From contig MU831904.1 in NCBI GenBank assembly GCA_029204225.1, positions 1 to 64,000 of the forward strand: a DNA stretch of 64,000 nucleotides. Direction: 5' to 3'. Under the pieces are notes generated by a model. It searched no databases. It was not told the DNA's origin and was given only the letters and a program-made list of their open reading frames with translations. Positions 42,769-54,780 of the stretch are shown here, piece after piece. Source of the DNA: Diphasiastrum complanatum. Its lineage: Eukaryota; Streptophyta; Lycopodiopsida; Lycopodiales; Lycopodiaceae. The number at the start of each line of letters is the position of its first letter. Positions within the stretch are counted from its first letter, which is position 1. The translations under genes were made by a program, and so were the position numbers.

Positions 42769-45700
42769 GTTTGGTAAATCTAGCATAGATCTATCTATAA
42801 TACCAAGGGCCAATCTTAATTTTATAAATGGATATTTAGGCAATGCCTTGGTGAGTATATCAGCAATGCAATTTGATGATGAAACATGAATAAGCTTGAT
42901 CTCCTTTGCTTGCACTTTCTCTCTCACGAAATGATGTGCAATCTCGATGTGCTTTGTTCGAGCATGGAAGACTGGATTGTTTGCAAGTTGTTGAGCTGCT
43001 TGATTGTCACAATATATGCATGGAATGTCTTCATCCTTGATCACATGTAGCTCCTCCAAAAGCCTTTTAAGCCAAAGAACCTCCTTTGTTGTTGTTGTCA
43101 TAGCTTTATATTCGGATTCTGTTGATGAAAGAGAGATGGTATCTTGCTTTTTGGAAAGCCAAGATGTAACTCCTCCACATAAGAATGTAGCAAATGCACT
43201 TATGGATCTTCTATCCATCTTGTCACCTACAAAACTTGAGTCTAAATATGCTCGCAAACAAATATTAGTCCTTTCATAAACTACTCCAAAATCTTTTGTA
43301 GCCGAGATGTACCTTAACACCCTTTTTGCTCCTTTCCAATGACACATTAATGGACATTGCATGTATTGACTCAACTTGCCAACACAAAAACTAAGATCTG
43401 GTCTAGTGATAGTTAAGTATATCAAGGAACCAATAAGCATTCTATAGGTAGTGATGTCCTTAAAAGATGCTTCATCACTTTCCTTAGAACCTTTTACACT
43501 TAGTTCCATAGGAGTTTCAACTCCTTTACAATCAATCATGCCAAATCTTGCTAAGATTGATCTAGCATACTTAGATTGACATATGAATGTAAAATCATTA
43601 CTTCTAGTGACTTCTATTTTAATTATAACTTTAAGAAGTCCTAGATCTACCATCTTAAATTCACTAGACAAGGAAACTTTTACATTCTTAATGCCATCTA
43701 GATCATTTCCTGTGAGTATAATGTCATCAACATATAAAACTAAGATAATGATCTTTCCATCATTACATTTGTAGTACAATGATGGTTCAGAAGAACTTAC
43801 AACAAATCCAATGGAAATAAGATAGGAATGCAACCTAGAGTACCATGCTCTTGGTGCTTGCTTGAGTCCATAAAGACTCTTCTGCAGGAGACACACCTTG
43901 TCTTCTTTTCCATCTTTGATGAAGCCCTTGGGTTGGCACATGTAGATTTCCTCTTCCAAGAATCCATTCAAGAAAGCATTTGTCACATCAAGTTGGAAGA
44001 GCTCCCATTTGAAAGAAGTTGCAAGACATATGATTAATCTAATGGTCACAAGCTTCGCAACAGGTGCAAAGGTTTCATCATAATCTATGCCTTTGACTTG
44101 CAAAAAACCTTTTGCTACAAGTCTAGCTTTGTACTTATGAATGGAACCATCTTGATTATATTTCAATCTATATATCCATTTACAAGTAAGAGGCTTCTTT
44201 CAATAAGGTAAATCAACAAGTTTCCAAGTTTGATTTTCCATTAATGCATCAAACTCTACTTGCACAGATTTCCTCCAATATTGAGACTTATTTGCTTCCT
44301 CAAAACTAGTTGGTTCTTCAAGAATAGTAGTCAAGAAAGTATAAGAGTTGAGTAGTTGAGAATCTTCCCTTTGCTCCCCTTTGTCACTATAAGTGAGCCT
44401 TGATGGCTCAATCCTTGTCCTTGTTGATCTTCTTGGCACCCTTGGACTTGGAGTAGGTTCCACTTGGTCTTCATCTTCATGAAGCTCCTCCTCGGCCATA
44501 GCATGATCTTTGACAAGTTGAGTGTTGTTGGAAGTCACCTTTCCTTTGGCTTGGAGAGATTCATCAAAAAGTACATCTCTACTAGCAACAACTTTTTTTG
44601 TAATAGGATCATATATCCTATAGGCTTTCTTACTTTCACTATAACCAACAAAGATGCCTTTGAAAGAAGTGGCATCTTCCTTTTTCCTTGTTTCTAAAGG
44701 AATATGTACATAACAAGTACATCCAAAAACTTTCAAATCACTAAGATTTGGCTTTTTGCCAGACAATACTTCATAAGGTGTAAGTCCTTTAATGGCAGTA
44801 TTAGTCATTCTATTACAAAGAAAATTTGCACATAAAATAGCTTCTCCCCAAAATGAAATAGAAAGAGATGCATCTAATCTCATAGCTTTAGCACACTCAC
44901 ATAGTGTCCTATTCTTTCTCTCAGCTACTCCATTTTGTTGTGGAGTATATGTACAAGTAAACTCTCTCTTTATGCCATTAGTTTCACAAAACTCTTTCAT
45001 CCTATTGGAGATGTACTCCCCTCCATTATCACTTCTTAATACTTTCAAGCTAGTATTAAGTTGCTTTTCCACAAGAGTTTTGAACTTTACAAAGGACTCA
45101 AAAACTTCATTTTTCTTAGACAAGAGATAAACCCAAGAGTATCTTGATTTATCATCAATAAAAGTGACATACATTAGAGCTTCACCATTTGATTCATGTG
45201 AAAATGAATGAACATCCGAGTGTATAAGGCTAAGAGGAGAGTTAGATCTTATCAAAGATCTCTTGAAAGGAAGCTTATGAGATTTGGAGAGTCCACAAGC
45301 TTCACAAAGCTTGCCACACTTGGGTATGGTTTTGGGAAGTCCTCTTGCTAGCTCCTTTGTCACCATGGTCTCCATAGCTTTGTAGTTAGGATGGCCTAAC
45401 CTTTTGTGCCATAATTACACTTGAGTGAGCTCCTCCCTTGCCATGTTCACACGTCCAACCATCACATTAGCATCCAATTTGAATAACCTCCCTTGATTGA
45501 AACCACTAGCAATACATTTTTCATCTTTCAAGATAGAACATGCTCCATGCTTGAAATGTACATCTAATCCACTATCCATAAGTTGTCCTACACTCAACAA
45601 GTTCTTTGTAATTAAAGGTACATAAAGAACATTGTCTAGATCTACTTTTTTAGATGATCCTAGACATAAAGGAATGGATCCAACACCTACAATCTCACAT

Positions 45701-46725
45701 TCTTGATCACTTGCAGTGAAGATAAATCTCTTAGAACTATTGTAAGAAAGTAGATTAGAAAAGTAGTCTTTTTGGTGAGTCACGTGAGAGCTTGCCCCAC
45801 TATCAATCCACCAAGTGTCTTGATTAGATGTTTGTGGTGAGGATACCATCAAAGATAGATTGCCTTCTTCCTCCTCCTCAAGCACAAGATTGCCTTGATT
45901 GTCCTTCTCTTGGGCATTCTTCTTCTTGTACCACTCGGATGCAAAATGTCCCTTTTTTTCACAAAAGAAACACTTTAGCTTCTTCTTGTCCTTCTTGCTC
46001 TTGCCTTTGGAACTTGATGCTCCATCTTTGCTCTCCATCTCCATGTCTTGAGTCTTCTTGGATGGAAACTTCTTCTTCTTGCCTTTCAAAGAAAAGTTAG
46101 CTTTTTCATCACCATCATTCAAAGATAAGGAAGTCATCCTACTTTTGATATGAAACATTCTACTCTCCTCACTAACAAGCACACTTTGAAGTTTTTCAAT
46201 ACTAGGAAGTGAATCTTGAATAGCAAAGGTTTGAACAAGATTGGAATAATCATCTCCTAATCCATTCGAAATGATTTGAACTAATTCATCATCTTTGATT
46301 TTATCATCTATAGAAGACAACTCTTTATTCAAAGATTTGATCCTAAAGACATAATTTTGGGCACTTTCACTACTTCCTTTCATGCTTTTAAGGATTTGAT
46401 TCCTAAGCATGAGTATCCTTGAAGTGTTCTTGGATCCATAAATGGCTTTTAATGAATCCCATGCCTCTTTGGATGTGGTACAAGATGAGATTTCTTTCAA
46501 AAGTTCATTACTTACATTCATTTTTATGCAGTGTAATGCAACTCTACATCTCTTTTTGTACTTAGCCAATTCCACTCCTCCTTGAGGTTCTACTTCCACC
46601 TCAAGTACTATGTCATAAAGATCATGAAGTACAAGCAAAGACTCCATTCGAACTATCCAAGTAGCATAATTAGTGGATGTAAGTCTTTCACTAGCTTCAA
46701 GCAAAAAACCACCCATTGATGCCAT
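42766..46725 (-). pseudogene. Gag-pol polyprotein of element I: one frame, two stops
   Basis: The likely start is ATG 46725 (MASMGGFLLEASERL); the frame is open 24 codons further up. Gag capsid to about 46000. The zinc knuckle near 45990-45945 reads CFFCEKKGHFASEW, its last Cys replaced by Trp. Protease WWIDSGASSHVTH (about 45810-45775). A TAA at 45415-45417 falls just before LWHKRLGHPN, where related copies have a sense codon. Integrase 45375-44600 (LIHSDVHSFS, VLRSDNGGEYI, TPQQNGVAERKN). A TGA near 44200 falls at the linker-RT boundary. RT and RNase H 44166-42766 are complete (QLDVTNAFLNG, YGLKQAPRAW, YVDDIILTG, SSTESEYKAM, CDNQAAQQLANN, ADILTKAL). All three segments share one phase, giving about 1320 codons. 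Both stops fit single-base changes (CAA to TAA, GGA to TGA). Confidence 0.93.
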
Positions 46726-47316
46726 TTTTGAATGTGAAAAAGCACTAGAAACTCTTATGGTGTCTCTAAGAGATCTGAACCTAAAGTCTTCTAGCAATTT
46801 AGAAAGCTTATAGACTCAATCCTATCACTCATGAACCAATCTAGAATGATGGAAATTTAGATTCTAGTCTCAACCTTGCAAAATCACTCCTTAATCTATG
46901 ATTTTTAGCAATTTCTCTCTTCAACTTCAACATACAATAAAAAAATCAGAGTAGATCAATTAATGCACGTCATTCAAGCTTCAATTTTAATTTTTTGGCT
47001 AATCTAATCCAAGAACTAATCAAGGGATTAGACTCTCTGTAGAAAATGCTTGATTTTGCACCAAAAATCACTCAAATTGGGTATGTGAGTCAAATTCTAC
47101 AAATTTTTGAAATTTCTCAGTAAAAAATGGAACTGTACGGCCTCACATGTGTGAAAAGGGTTCCTACAGCCCACAACAAGTTCTGGACCAAAAAATTTGA
47201 GAATAGCTATCAAATCCAACTCGCTACACAAAATTTGACTAGTTTCCAAAAAACTGCTAAATTTTGGCTTTGATTTGGATTAACCCTATCAATCTCAACA
47301 AAACCTCTTGTACTAG
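46726..47316 (-). other. Untranslated leader of element I
   Basis: These 590 bases between the primer site and the gag start hold no gene. Confidence 0.7.
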
Positions 47317-47328
47317 GCTCTGATACCA
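47317..47328 (-). promoter_or_regulatory. Primer binding site of element I
   Basis: GCTCTGATACCA on the plus strand is the reverse complement of the Met-tRNA primer site and abuts the 5' LTR. Confidence 0.9.
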
Positions 47329-48155
47329 TGTGGAAACAGTACAAAAAGGACCAAGAGTGGATCTTAATCTGATCCTCAAGAGGGATTGGTTGCCAGATTA
47401 CTTGATCTATCAATCTACTTGAGATTAAGATCAATATATCAATTCTAGACACAAAATCCTAACAAGAACAATCATTAATTGAAGGTAGGTGTACTTTCTA
47501 GTTTCCCACGTGTGAAACCCTGTCTGAGTACTCCAACCTGAAAATCAAGTACACATTGATAGCACCTCAAAACAATCAAAACAAATATAGACAAATGGAG
47601 AGAATCACTCAAAATTGCTTCCAAAACCAAGATTGGTGTCTCACAATGATTATGGCCAAATGTGGCTCTATATATACAATAAGTGGGAGCTCGTGGTACT
47701 GATCATCCCTTTGATCCCACATGTGTGAAGGTGCTTTGTCATATGATGATTCATCATGCAAAACTGACACTTGGACAAAACCTTCTATTTTGAGCACTTT
47801 TGGTCCATTTTCCTTCTATATGGAGATCTACTTGAAAATTTTCCAGCAGTCAAAATTAGTTTGCTTCGGCTTATTCCACACATGTGAGCTGTCCTCTACA
47901 CATGGGATGTGACACCTAACCAAAGGATGTGGCTCATGCAATCAATAGATTGATGCCATGTGTCATATGTCTAGAGAACTAGTTTTTGGCCTTTTTAGCC
48001 ACTAGAACTTGAATTAAATCATATGTACAACCTATATGATTATGGTACATGACAAGTAAACTATTTTCACACGTGGGAACAGACTCCACACATGTGTAAT
48101 CATCCTATATACAAGATTTTTGGCCTCTACCAAGCTTATTTTTGCATTTTTCACA
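47329..48155 (-). repeat. 5' LTR of element I (827 bp)
   Basis: On the plus strand it starts TGTGGAAACAG and ends TTTTTCACA, collinear with 41921-42753 with few differences. The TATA box is near 47667-47677 (minus). Confidence 0.92.
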
Positions 48156-49415
48156 CATCCAACTTATAAAGTTTGCCAAGTCTAGTGCCCTCAGCCACTG
48201 TCTTACCCTTCTTCTTGATGAAAATTCATTTGAAGCAAAGTCAACATTGAAACCATTGTCTACCATTTGGCCAACACTTAGTAGATTCTTTGTTATTGTA
48301 GAAATGTACAAAACACCTTCTATGTTGATCTTTTTGGAAGATCCTAAGCAAAGGGAAATGCTACCAACTCCTTCAATCTTACAAGCTTTATCATTTGCTG
48401 TATAGATAGACTTTATAGGTCCATCATAAGATAACAGAGAAGAGAAAAACTCCCTTTTGCTAGTCATGTGCGAACTAGCACCCGAGTCAATCCACCAAGG
48501 ATCTTCTCCTTTGAAGCTTGTTGAAGAAAATATGGACATCATGAGAGAGTCCTCATGTGAACTCTCCTCCTCCTCCTCTTTGCTCATGTTGGCTTTGCTT
48601 TGATCTTGCTTCCTCTTGAAGCATTCCGAGGCATAATGCCCCATCTTGCTACAATAGTAGCACTTCACCTTTGATTTGTCCTTCTTGACTTTGGTGGTTG
48701 ATGGAGATGCCTTTGAGGGTCCTTCTTGCTTTGAAGACTTCTTGAATGTTGATCCTTTGCCTTTGGACTTGCCTTTTCCTTTGGTGAAGAGAGCTTGGTC
48801 ATCTCCACCTTGTATGGAAAGCCTATGCATCCTCTCTTGCATTTGGCTCCTTCTTGATTCCTCGGCCATGAGTGTGCCTTGGAGTTCTTCAAGTATGGGT
48901 AGCTTACCCATAATTGCATATCCCTGAACCAAATTGTCAAATTCAAAGCTTAGTCCACTCAATATGAGTTGAACAAGCTCTTCCTTGATAGGATCACCTA
49001 TGAAGGCTAGCTCTTTGTTCAATTCCTTTACTCTTAGGACAAAAGTATGTGCACTCTCTCCTTTCTTTTGATAGCTTCTATAGATTTGATTATTCAAAGC
49101 TAACATTCTAGTTTGGTTCTTGGATTCGTAGACCTTTTGCAAAGTCTCCCAAGCATCTTGAGCCGAAGTGCAATCTCATACCTACCTTAAGAGTTCATTT
49201 GCAACATTCATTTTTATGCAATGTAGTGCAACATTGCACCTCTTGATGTATTTGGCTTTTTCTTGAGGATGAATAGGTTCACCCTCCTTACCATTTACAA
49301 TTTCCATCAGATCTTACATGATCATGATGGATTCCATTCTAATTTTCCATATGGAATAGTTAGTTTTGTTGAGCCTTTCATTAGTATCCAAAAGATATAC
49401 ATTTATAGATGCCAT
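48156..49415 (-). pseudogene. Copia element J, 5' part: gag and protease
   Basis: On the minus strand gag starts at ATG 49415 (MASINVYLLDTNERLN). Stops near 49315 and 49190 interrupt the first 90 codons. From 49142 the frame is open to element I. The zinc knuckle near 48665-48620 is perfect (CYYCSKMGHYASEC). Protease WWIDSGASSHMTS is near 48495-48460, then YISTITKNLLSVGQM. The frame ends at KLYKLD next to the LTR of I and resumes at 41920. Confidence 0.9.
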
Positions 49416-50214
49416 CTAGTCTCCTAATCAAGGACTTGACACAAATGAAGGTTACTTCTATTGATTTGATTGAAGATATACCTTATCCCACTTATTAGGG
49501 ACCTAAAAAGATCAGTAATAGACTTCCTATAAAGATCTAAGAATGATCTTTAACAAAATCAAATCATAGAATACTAGAAACAATGCACTTGCTTGATTGA
49601 AGTAGACAATACTAGTAGAATTGCCCCTCTTTCTACAAAGAACATAAAAGCTTCCAAATGATTTGATCAAGAGTGAATTTCAGCAACCTAATATACTTCC
49701 AAAATCACTTGTAAAATATCTAAATGGAACTTAATGAAGATGCAACACAATCTACTATCCAATCACGAGCAAAAATTGATCAAAATTGATGAAAAATTGA
49801 TCTAATTTGGTGCATAAGTCAAGCAATGGTTGGACTGAACCTAAATCACTTTAGGAGGAGTCCTCTACACCTTAGAATAGCCCTGAAGAGTCCCTAAAAC
49901 TCTGATCTTCCCTCTCCTTGAATGCTAGAAAGCCTCCTCTATGAAATCACCTCCAAAACTCGCTTAGAAATCAATGCTTGGAGCAAGCAAAGCTTGCTAT
50001 CTTGGTAATGTGAATTGAATTCAACTTTGCCTTTGGTTTTAGACACCTAAACACCTGCAAATTAAGTCACACAACACCAATCTTTAATGTATTTGACTCA
50101 CTTTGAGTTCTAGAATCAATGCTAGATGCTAAGATCCAATCTACACAAGATTTAGATCAAAAATTGTGATCAAATTGAATGAAAACCAAGGATTTAGCTC
50201 ATTTCAGCCTTTAG
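49416..50214 (-). other. Untranslated leader of element J
   Basis: It lies between the primer site of J and the gag start. No gene is supported. Confidence 0.65.
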
Positions 50215-50226
50215 GCTCTGATACCA
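50215..50226 (-). promoter_or_regulatory. Primer binding site of element J
   Basis: GCTCTGATACCA next to the LTR; Met-tRNA type. Confidence 0.88.
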
Positions 50227-51007
50227 TGTTAAAATTACAGAAAATAAGGATCCTAAAACACTTGAAATGATGAGAAAAACAATATATTATGATCTCATAA
50301 TATTAGCACAAGTTGAACCATCAAAATCCATCAAAAATCTATGCTTGAACCTCACTAAATGGCCCAAATCCTTGAAGAAGCCTTCACACGTGTGAAAGTA
50401 CGGCCTCCCACAGTCTGAGTACTATACACCAGACCTACATTCAATCCTATAATCATTATTAATCACAAGAACGTAAACAATTATGAACATAGAGAGCAAT
50501 TGCACCATTATGAGAGAAAAATCATGAAATTGCTTGATTGATTTTGGTGAGATATCATCACCTATATATACACGATCCATCACGGTTTTGGGCAGGTATG
50601 AGTAGCCCTAAACCTATCCCTAATGCTAGTTTTGGTGGATCTTTCATCCCTACCAAGTTAGGGTTGGAATCTTGGAGATCCCTCAACAATGCAAAAACTA
50701 CCAAAAATAGCTCCTATTTTTTCTCTCTTGTATCTAAGCATAATTTGGACTCATTCCAAAGGTTCTAACACTTAGATCTACTTGAGAATATCCTTATGAA
50801 TGGAATACTATGCTATTTAGCACGTGTGACAAGCCACATCATGACCATCTAACTATTTACAAGTCACATGACCAAAACTAGTCAAGCTAGAATTGTGAAT
50901 TTTTAACAAAATCAATATCTTAGTGTGTTGATCAAGTTGGTTCAATACTAGGTAAACTTGGCATCCTAGTTTTGTGTATTTTCTAAGAATGCAATTAACT
51001 CTTCACA
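50227..51007 (-). repeat. 5' LTR of element J (781 bp)
   Basis: On the plus strand it starts TGTTAAAATTACAG and ends CTCTTCACA. A TATA box (TATATATAGG on the minus strand) is at 50567-50577, and TCACACGTGTGA is near 50385-50396. No matching 3' LTR is seen because J is cut at 40529. The left part of a different element (K) begins at 51008. Confidence 0.82.
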
Positions 51008-51279
51008 CCATAACTTGATTTGGTCACTTGATGGATAGTTTGAGAGCTTAAGCAAGAGTGTGTTCAAGTCGGTTTGAGTTTGTAGTCCATTCTTAGTGTG
51101 TGCAAAGTATTGCATATGTTTCAATCTTCCTTTCTATGCTTGGAAAACATCTAGGTTCAAGATCGAAGTGTTTTAGGGTCCTAGATCTTCATAGATCTCC
51201 TTATCCATCATTTGTTGAGAGAAAAGTGAGTGCTAGGTGCATTAGGACATAGCCTAAAAGTTGAAGAATCATTAGATTC
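51008..51279 (+). other. Leader of element K (5' end missing)
   Basis: The sequence lies directly between the LTR of J and the gag start of K. No primer site or LTR of K is present, so J probably inserted into the leader of K. Confidence 0.5.
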
Positions 51280-53561
51280 ATGGCTTCCAATGGTGGGATC
51301 ATGTTAGGACCTAATGATAGGTTGAGTTCATCAAACTACTCTACTTGGAAAGTGAGGATGGAGTCCTTACTTGTGTTGAATGATCTCATGGACGTAGTTG
51401 CAGGAATTGAAGAGAGACCCCCCATACTTCAAAAGCAACCAAGGTTTTATAGTAAGGCTACAAGGGCTCTTCATATCATTAAAATGAATGTTACCAATGA
51501 ACTTCTCAAGGAAGTTGGTGAGAGTCAAAGTGTAAGCGAGGCATGGAATGCCTTGAAGAAGCCCTTTGAATCAAAGTCCACATCTAGGGTATTGACCCTA
51601 AGGAAGCAAATATTTTCTAGTAGGCAAAGAGAGGGTGAAAGTGCTCATGCATTTGTCTTGAGGGTTAAGTCCTTGAGTGATGCATCATCTAGCATGCATT
51701 GATGAAAGCATAAAAGATGGTGAAATAGTCCAAGTTATGTTGAATGGTTTTCTAGATGAACATGCTAACCTTTTGCAAATTTTTGCCATTAAAAGAGTCT
51801 TGCCAAGTGTGGGTGACTTGCAAGAAATCTTATTGGCTGAAGAACATAGGTTGCTATAAAGACCTCCTCCAATGATCCTATTCTAAGCATGCCAATCACA
51901 AGCACCACAAGGGAAACAAATCGTGGACAAACCAACCCAACCAAACCTAGATCGAACGGATCTAGCCCCCCAAGCTATGGATCACCAATCAATGCTCAAT
52001 AGGAGAGATGTCACTCCATCAGCATATTGGTATCATTGCCACAACCAAACATACACTAGTGAGAGACACTGTGACACCTCACTGAACACCTCTGCAACCT
52101 ATCTAGGCCACATCATCCAGTCACCCTACGACTCACTTATAGACCCATACAAATCCACCATCATGAGTTTAGGCCTACAACCATTAATTATGACCTTATA
52201 CACATAAGGGCTCCAATTCCCTTATAGTCACAATTAGCTTACGGGTTGTTGGTCTACTGATCCCTAGCATGGACACGCTCCCAAGACCAGTCATGGGCAT
52301 GACAGTTGCAGTCAAAGCTTGATGGTGCATCCTTGCAAGGTGGAGGTGAAGAGGCTTTCTTCACAAAAGGCAAAGTCAAAGGCAAAGGTAAAGGCAAAGG
52401 GAAATGGTCCAAAGGTGGTAACTTGGATCATGATGATCACTCTTCCTCTTCCTCTTCTACTAAGAAAGATAAGTCAAATTTCAAGTGCTTTTATTTTGGG
52501 ATAAAAGGTCATTTTCCTAATGAATGTCATAAGAAGAAAAGTGAGCAAGGTGAGAGGCAAGGAAATCTAGCAATAGATGAAGAAGAACAGAGCATTTGTG
52601 AATCTCTTGTTATGACTTCAAGTTTGCTTGCTCATATAGATGGGAATGATCCTTGGTGGATTGACAGTGGAGCCTCATCTCACATGACAAGAGATAAGGA
52701 ATACTTTTCATCCTTATTGTCTTATGAGAGAGAGAGGAGCAACATCATCTATACTACTGCAAATGATGGTCAATGTGACATCAAAGGCATAGGCACAATT
52801 CCTATTTCTCTTTCAATAAATAGGAAAGCTAATCTTGAAAATGTATTGTACATCCCTTCAATCACTAAGAACTTGCTTAGTGTTAGTCAAATGATTGACA
52901 AGGGGCTTGATGTTGAGTTCATTGGAGATGCTTGTTTGATAAGTAAATGCAAAACCTTGATTGCTCAAGGAAGGAGGCATGGGAAGCTTTTCAAAATGGA
53001 TGCATGTGTGATCTCTAAGCATGAAGGATGTATGGCTAGGAAACAATTGACAAACCAAGAATTTTGGCATAAGAGGTTGGGCCATCCCAACCTCAAATCT
53101 TTGGAGGTAATGACAAAGAAAGATCATGTTCTTGGTCTCCCTAAAAGTCTTGTTGCAAACAATAGTGTTTGTGAACATTGTGCCTTGTCCAAATCTCATA
53201 GACTTGCTTATTCTAGATCTACTTCTAGATCTAAAGAAGTTTTTCAGCTTGCACATTTTGATATTTATTCTTCTAGTACAACTAGCAATGGTGGGGAAAA
53301 GATGTTTGCAACTTGCATTGATGACTTTAGTAGGTATACTTGGGTTTATCTTCTTGAAAACAAGGATGAAGTGTTTGCTGCATTTGTCAAGTTCAAGAAT
53401 GAAATGGAAAACCAATTCAGTACAAAGATCAAATGCTTAAGATCAGAGAATGGAGGGAAATACACTTCAACTAAGCTCAAAGATTTTTGCATAGCACATG
53501 GGATTAAGAGGGAGTACTCCAGTCCTAGGACTCCACAACAGAATGGAGTGGCCAAGAGGAA
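51280..53561 (+). pseudogene. Copia element K: gag, protease, integrase (truncated)
   Basis: Gag starts at ATG 51280 (MASNGGIMLGPNDRLSS), is open for 140 codons, shifts frame near 51690 and reaches EEHRL at 51854, where a 450-bp solo LTR is inserted. From 52306 one frame of 446 codons runs on: a Gly/Lys-rich stretch, a zinc knuckle with Cys replaced by Phe (CFYFGIKGHFPNEC), protease WWIDSGASSHMTR (52655-52695), FWHKRLGHPNLKS, CEHCALSKSHRLAY, LAHFDIYSSS, TCIDDFSRYTW and TPQQNGVAKRK near 53530-53560. There the integrase stops and sequence of element L begins. RT and RNase H are absent. Confidence 0.9.
51855..52304 (-). repeat. Solo LTR in element K (450 bp, TSD GTTGC)
   Basis: It is flanked by GTTGC at 51850-51854 and 52305-52309. 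Removing it with one GTTGC restores the gag frame of K. On the minus strand it starts TGTCATGCCCATGAC, a start commonly seen in Ty3-type LTRs, and ends TTTATA, so the last two bases are TA instead of CA. The interior is C-rich on the plus strand, unlike the AT-rich copia LTRs. No coding sequence is seen. Confidence 0.8.
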
Positions 53562-53765
53562 GATGGTTGTTTTTTATTATCTAAAATTGTCTATCACACT
53601 CACATATATATCTCCTATATCCGCATGCTTTATTCAATCAAACTAGAAACTGCTCTGTTAGTACGTAGAGCAGAATTAGACACGATTGAAGATACTAATA
53701 TTAGTTTGATTCATTCAAACTTTCATCGTGTTCTCTGAAGGAAAATTCCTAGTATTTTTTTTACA
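53562..53765 (+). repeat. Partial or short LTR of element L
   Basis: It ends TTTTTTTACA, one G before the primer site. The left limit is the abrupt end of K at about 53561; TGGTTGTTTT there could be a true LTR start (204 bp) or a truncation point. Confidence 0.55.
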
Positions 53766-53766
53766 G

Positions 53767-53778
53767 TGGTATCAGAGC
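53767..53778 (+). promoter_or_regulatory. Primer binding site of element L
   Basis: TGGTATCAGAGC, one base after the LTR end. Confidence 0.85.
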
Positions 53779-53833
53779 GTCATCCTCACATCCATCAACA
53801 GCCATATCTGGAGCTTATTCGAAAGATTAGAAG

Positions 53834-54780
53834 ATGTCTTTGATCAGCATCATTCAGTCTAAGATGAGTACGATCTTGAATATAGAAGGCTGAATTATTT
53901 AATCTGGAAGTTAAAGACTTCACTCATACTGAAGGGCAAAGGTCTTTGGCAATAGGTAGAACCAACAAAAGAGAAGCCAATTACTCTTGGCAAAGAACTT
54001 CATGAATGGAGGGAGAAAAATGACAAAGTTATAGCAATTATTGCGTCCCAGTGAATGACAATATAATGCTAGATCTTTCATCAACTTTGAACGTGAAAGA
54101 ATTGTGGGAAGAATTGCAAACCAAGAATGGGACTTGATCTCGTAATCAAATCATGTTCTTGGAAGACCAATTGACTTATCTACAATAGGACGACAAAGAT
54201 CTGACCACTTTTGTATGAAAGATAAAGGATCTATTTATTTCTTTGCAAAATTCCAGCACAGAAAATGAATCTCAAAGGAAAAATAGCTTAGCTATTTTCT
54301 TCAAGCCCTACCCAGGTCATTCCACACAACTCAAACTTTACTGGCAAAAAATTTGTCAATGACACTTCAAAAGAAGATAGATGGAGTCAAAGAGGAAGTA
54401 GAAGCTCGCGAATGTTATGACGATAATGGTGATTCAGAAAAAGCTCTATTTACTCAGAAAAATAAATCTTTGAAGAAGCTTAAGTCTAAGAGGGAGTCAT
54501 CCGAGAAGAATGGAAATCATTTAGACAAATCCAAGACAAATGATCAACAATCAAGAAAACAATAGAAAGATTCTGGTGATAGGAAGATTTGCAACAGATG
54601 CAAAAGATCAAGTCATACAGAAGACAAGTGTTGGTTGAATCCAAAGATTGATTGTATTCATTGTTATAGATGGGGCCATGCAGCAGTAGACTGTTATTAA
54701 AATCCCAGGAACAAGGAGCAGAATTGCAACGAACTTTCAGATTCAAATTTTGTCGAAGACAAGGCAGAATGCTCTAGAGC
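53834..54780 (+). pseudogene. Gag relic of element L with two zinc knuckles
   Basis: ATG 53834 begins MSLISIIQSKMSTILN. The capsid region (NVKELWEELQTKNGT, LEDQLTYLQ, DKDLTTFV) carries five or more stops. Two CCHC knuckles at 54590-54693 are intact (CNRCKRSSHTEDKC and CIHCYRWGHAAVDC). It is related to element M at 55649. No protease follows. Confidence 0.78.

Larger units (their letters stand above)
41921..48155 (-). mobile_element. Copia element I, nearly intact, inserted in element J
   Basis: The element is 6235 bp. Its LTRs lie at 41921-42753 and 47329-48155, and its target duplication is GGATA/GGATG on the minus strand (41916-41920, 48156-48160; one mismatch). All domains are present in one reading frame with two stop codons. 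Taking it out makes the protease-to-integrase frame of J continuous. It is probably the youngest full-length insertion in the window. Confidence 0.95.

Noticed and set aside
45415-45417. Programmed readthrough at the protease-integrase stop in element I
   Set aside because: Related copies have a sense codon at the same site and a single C to T change explains the stop; no readthrough context is evident.
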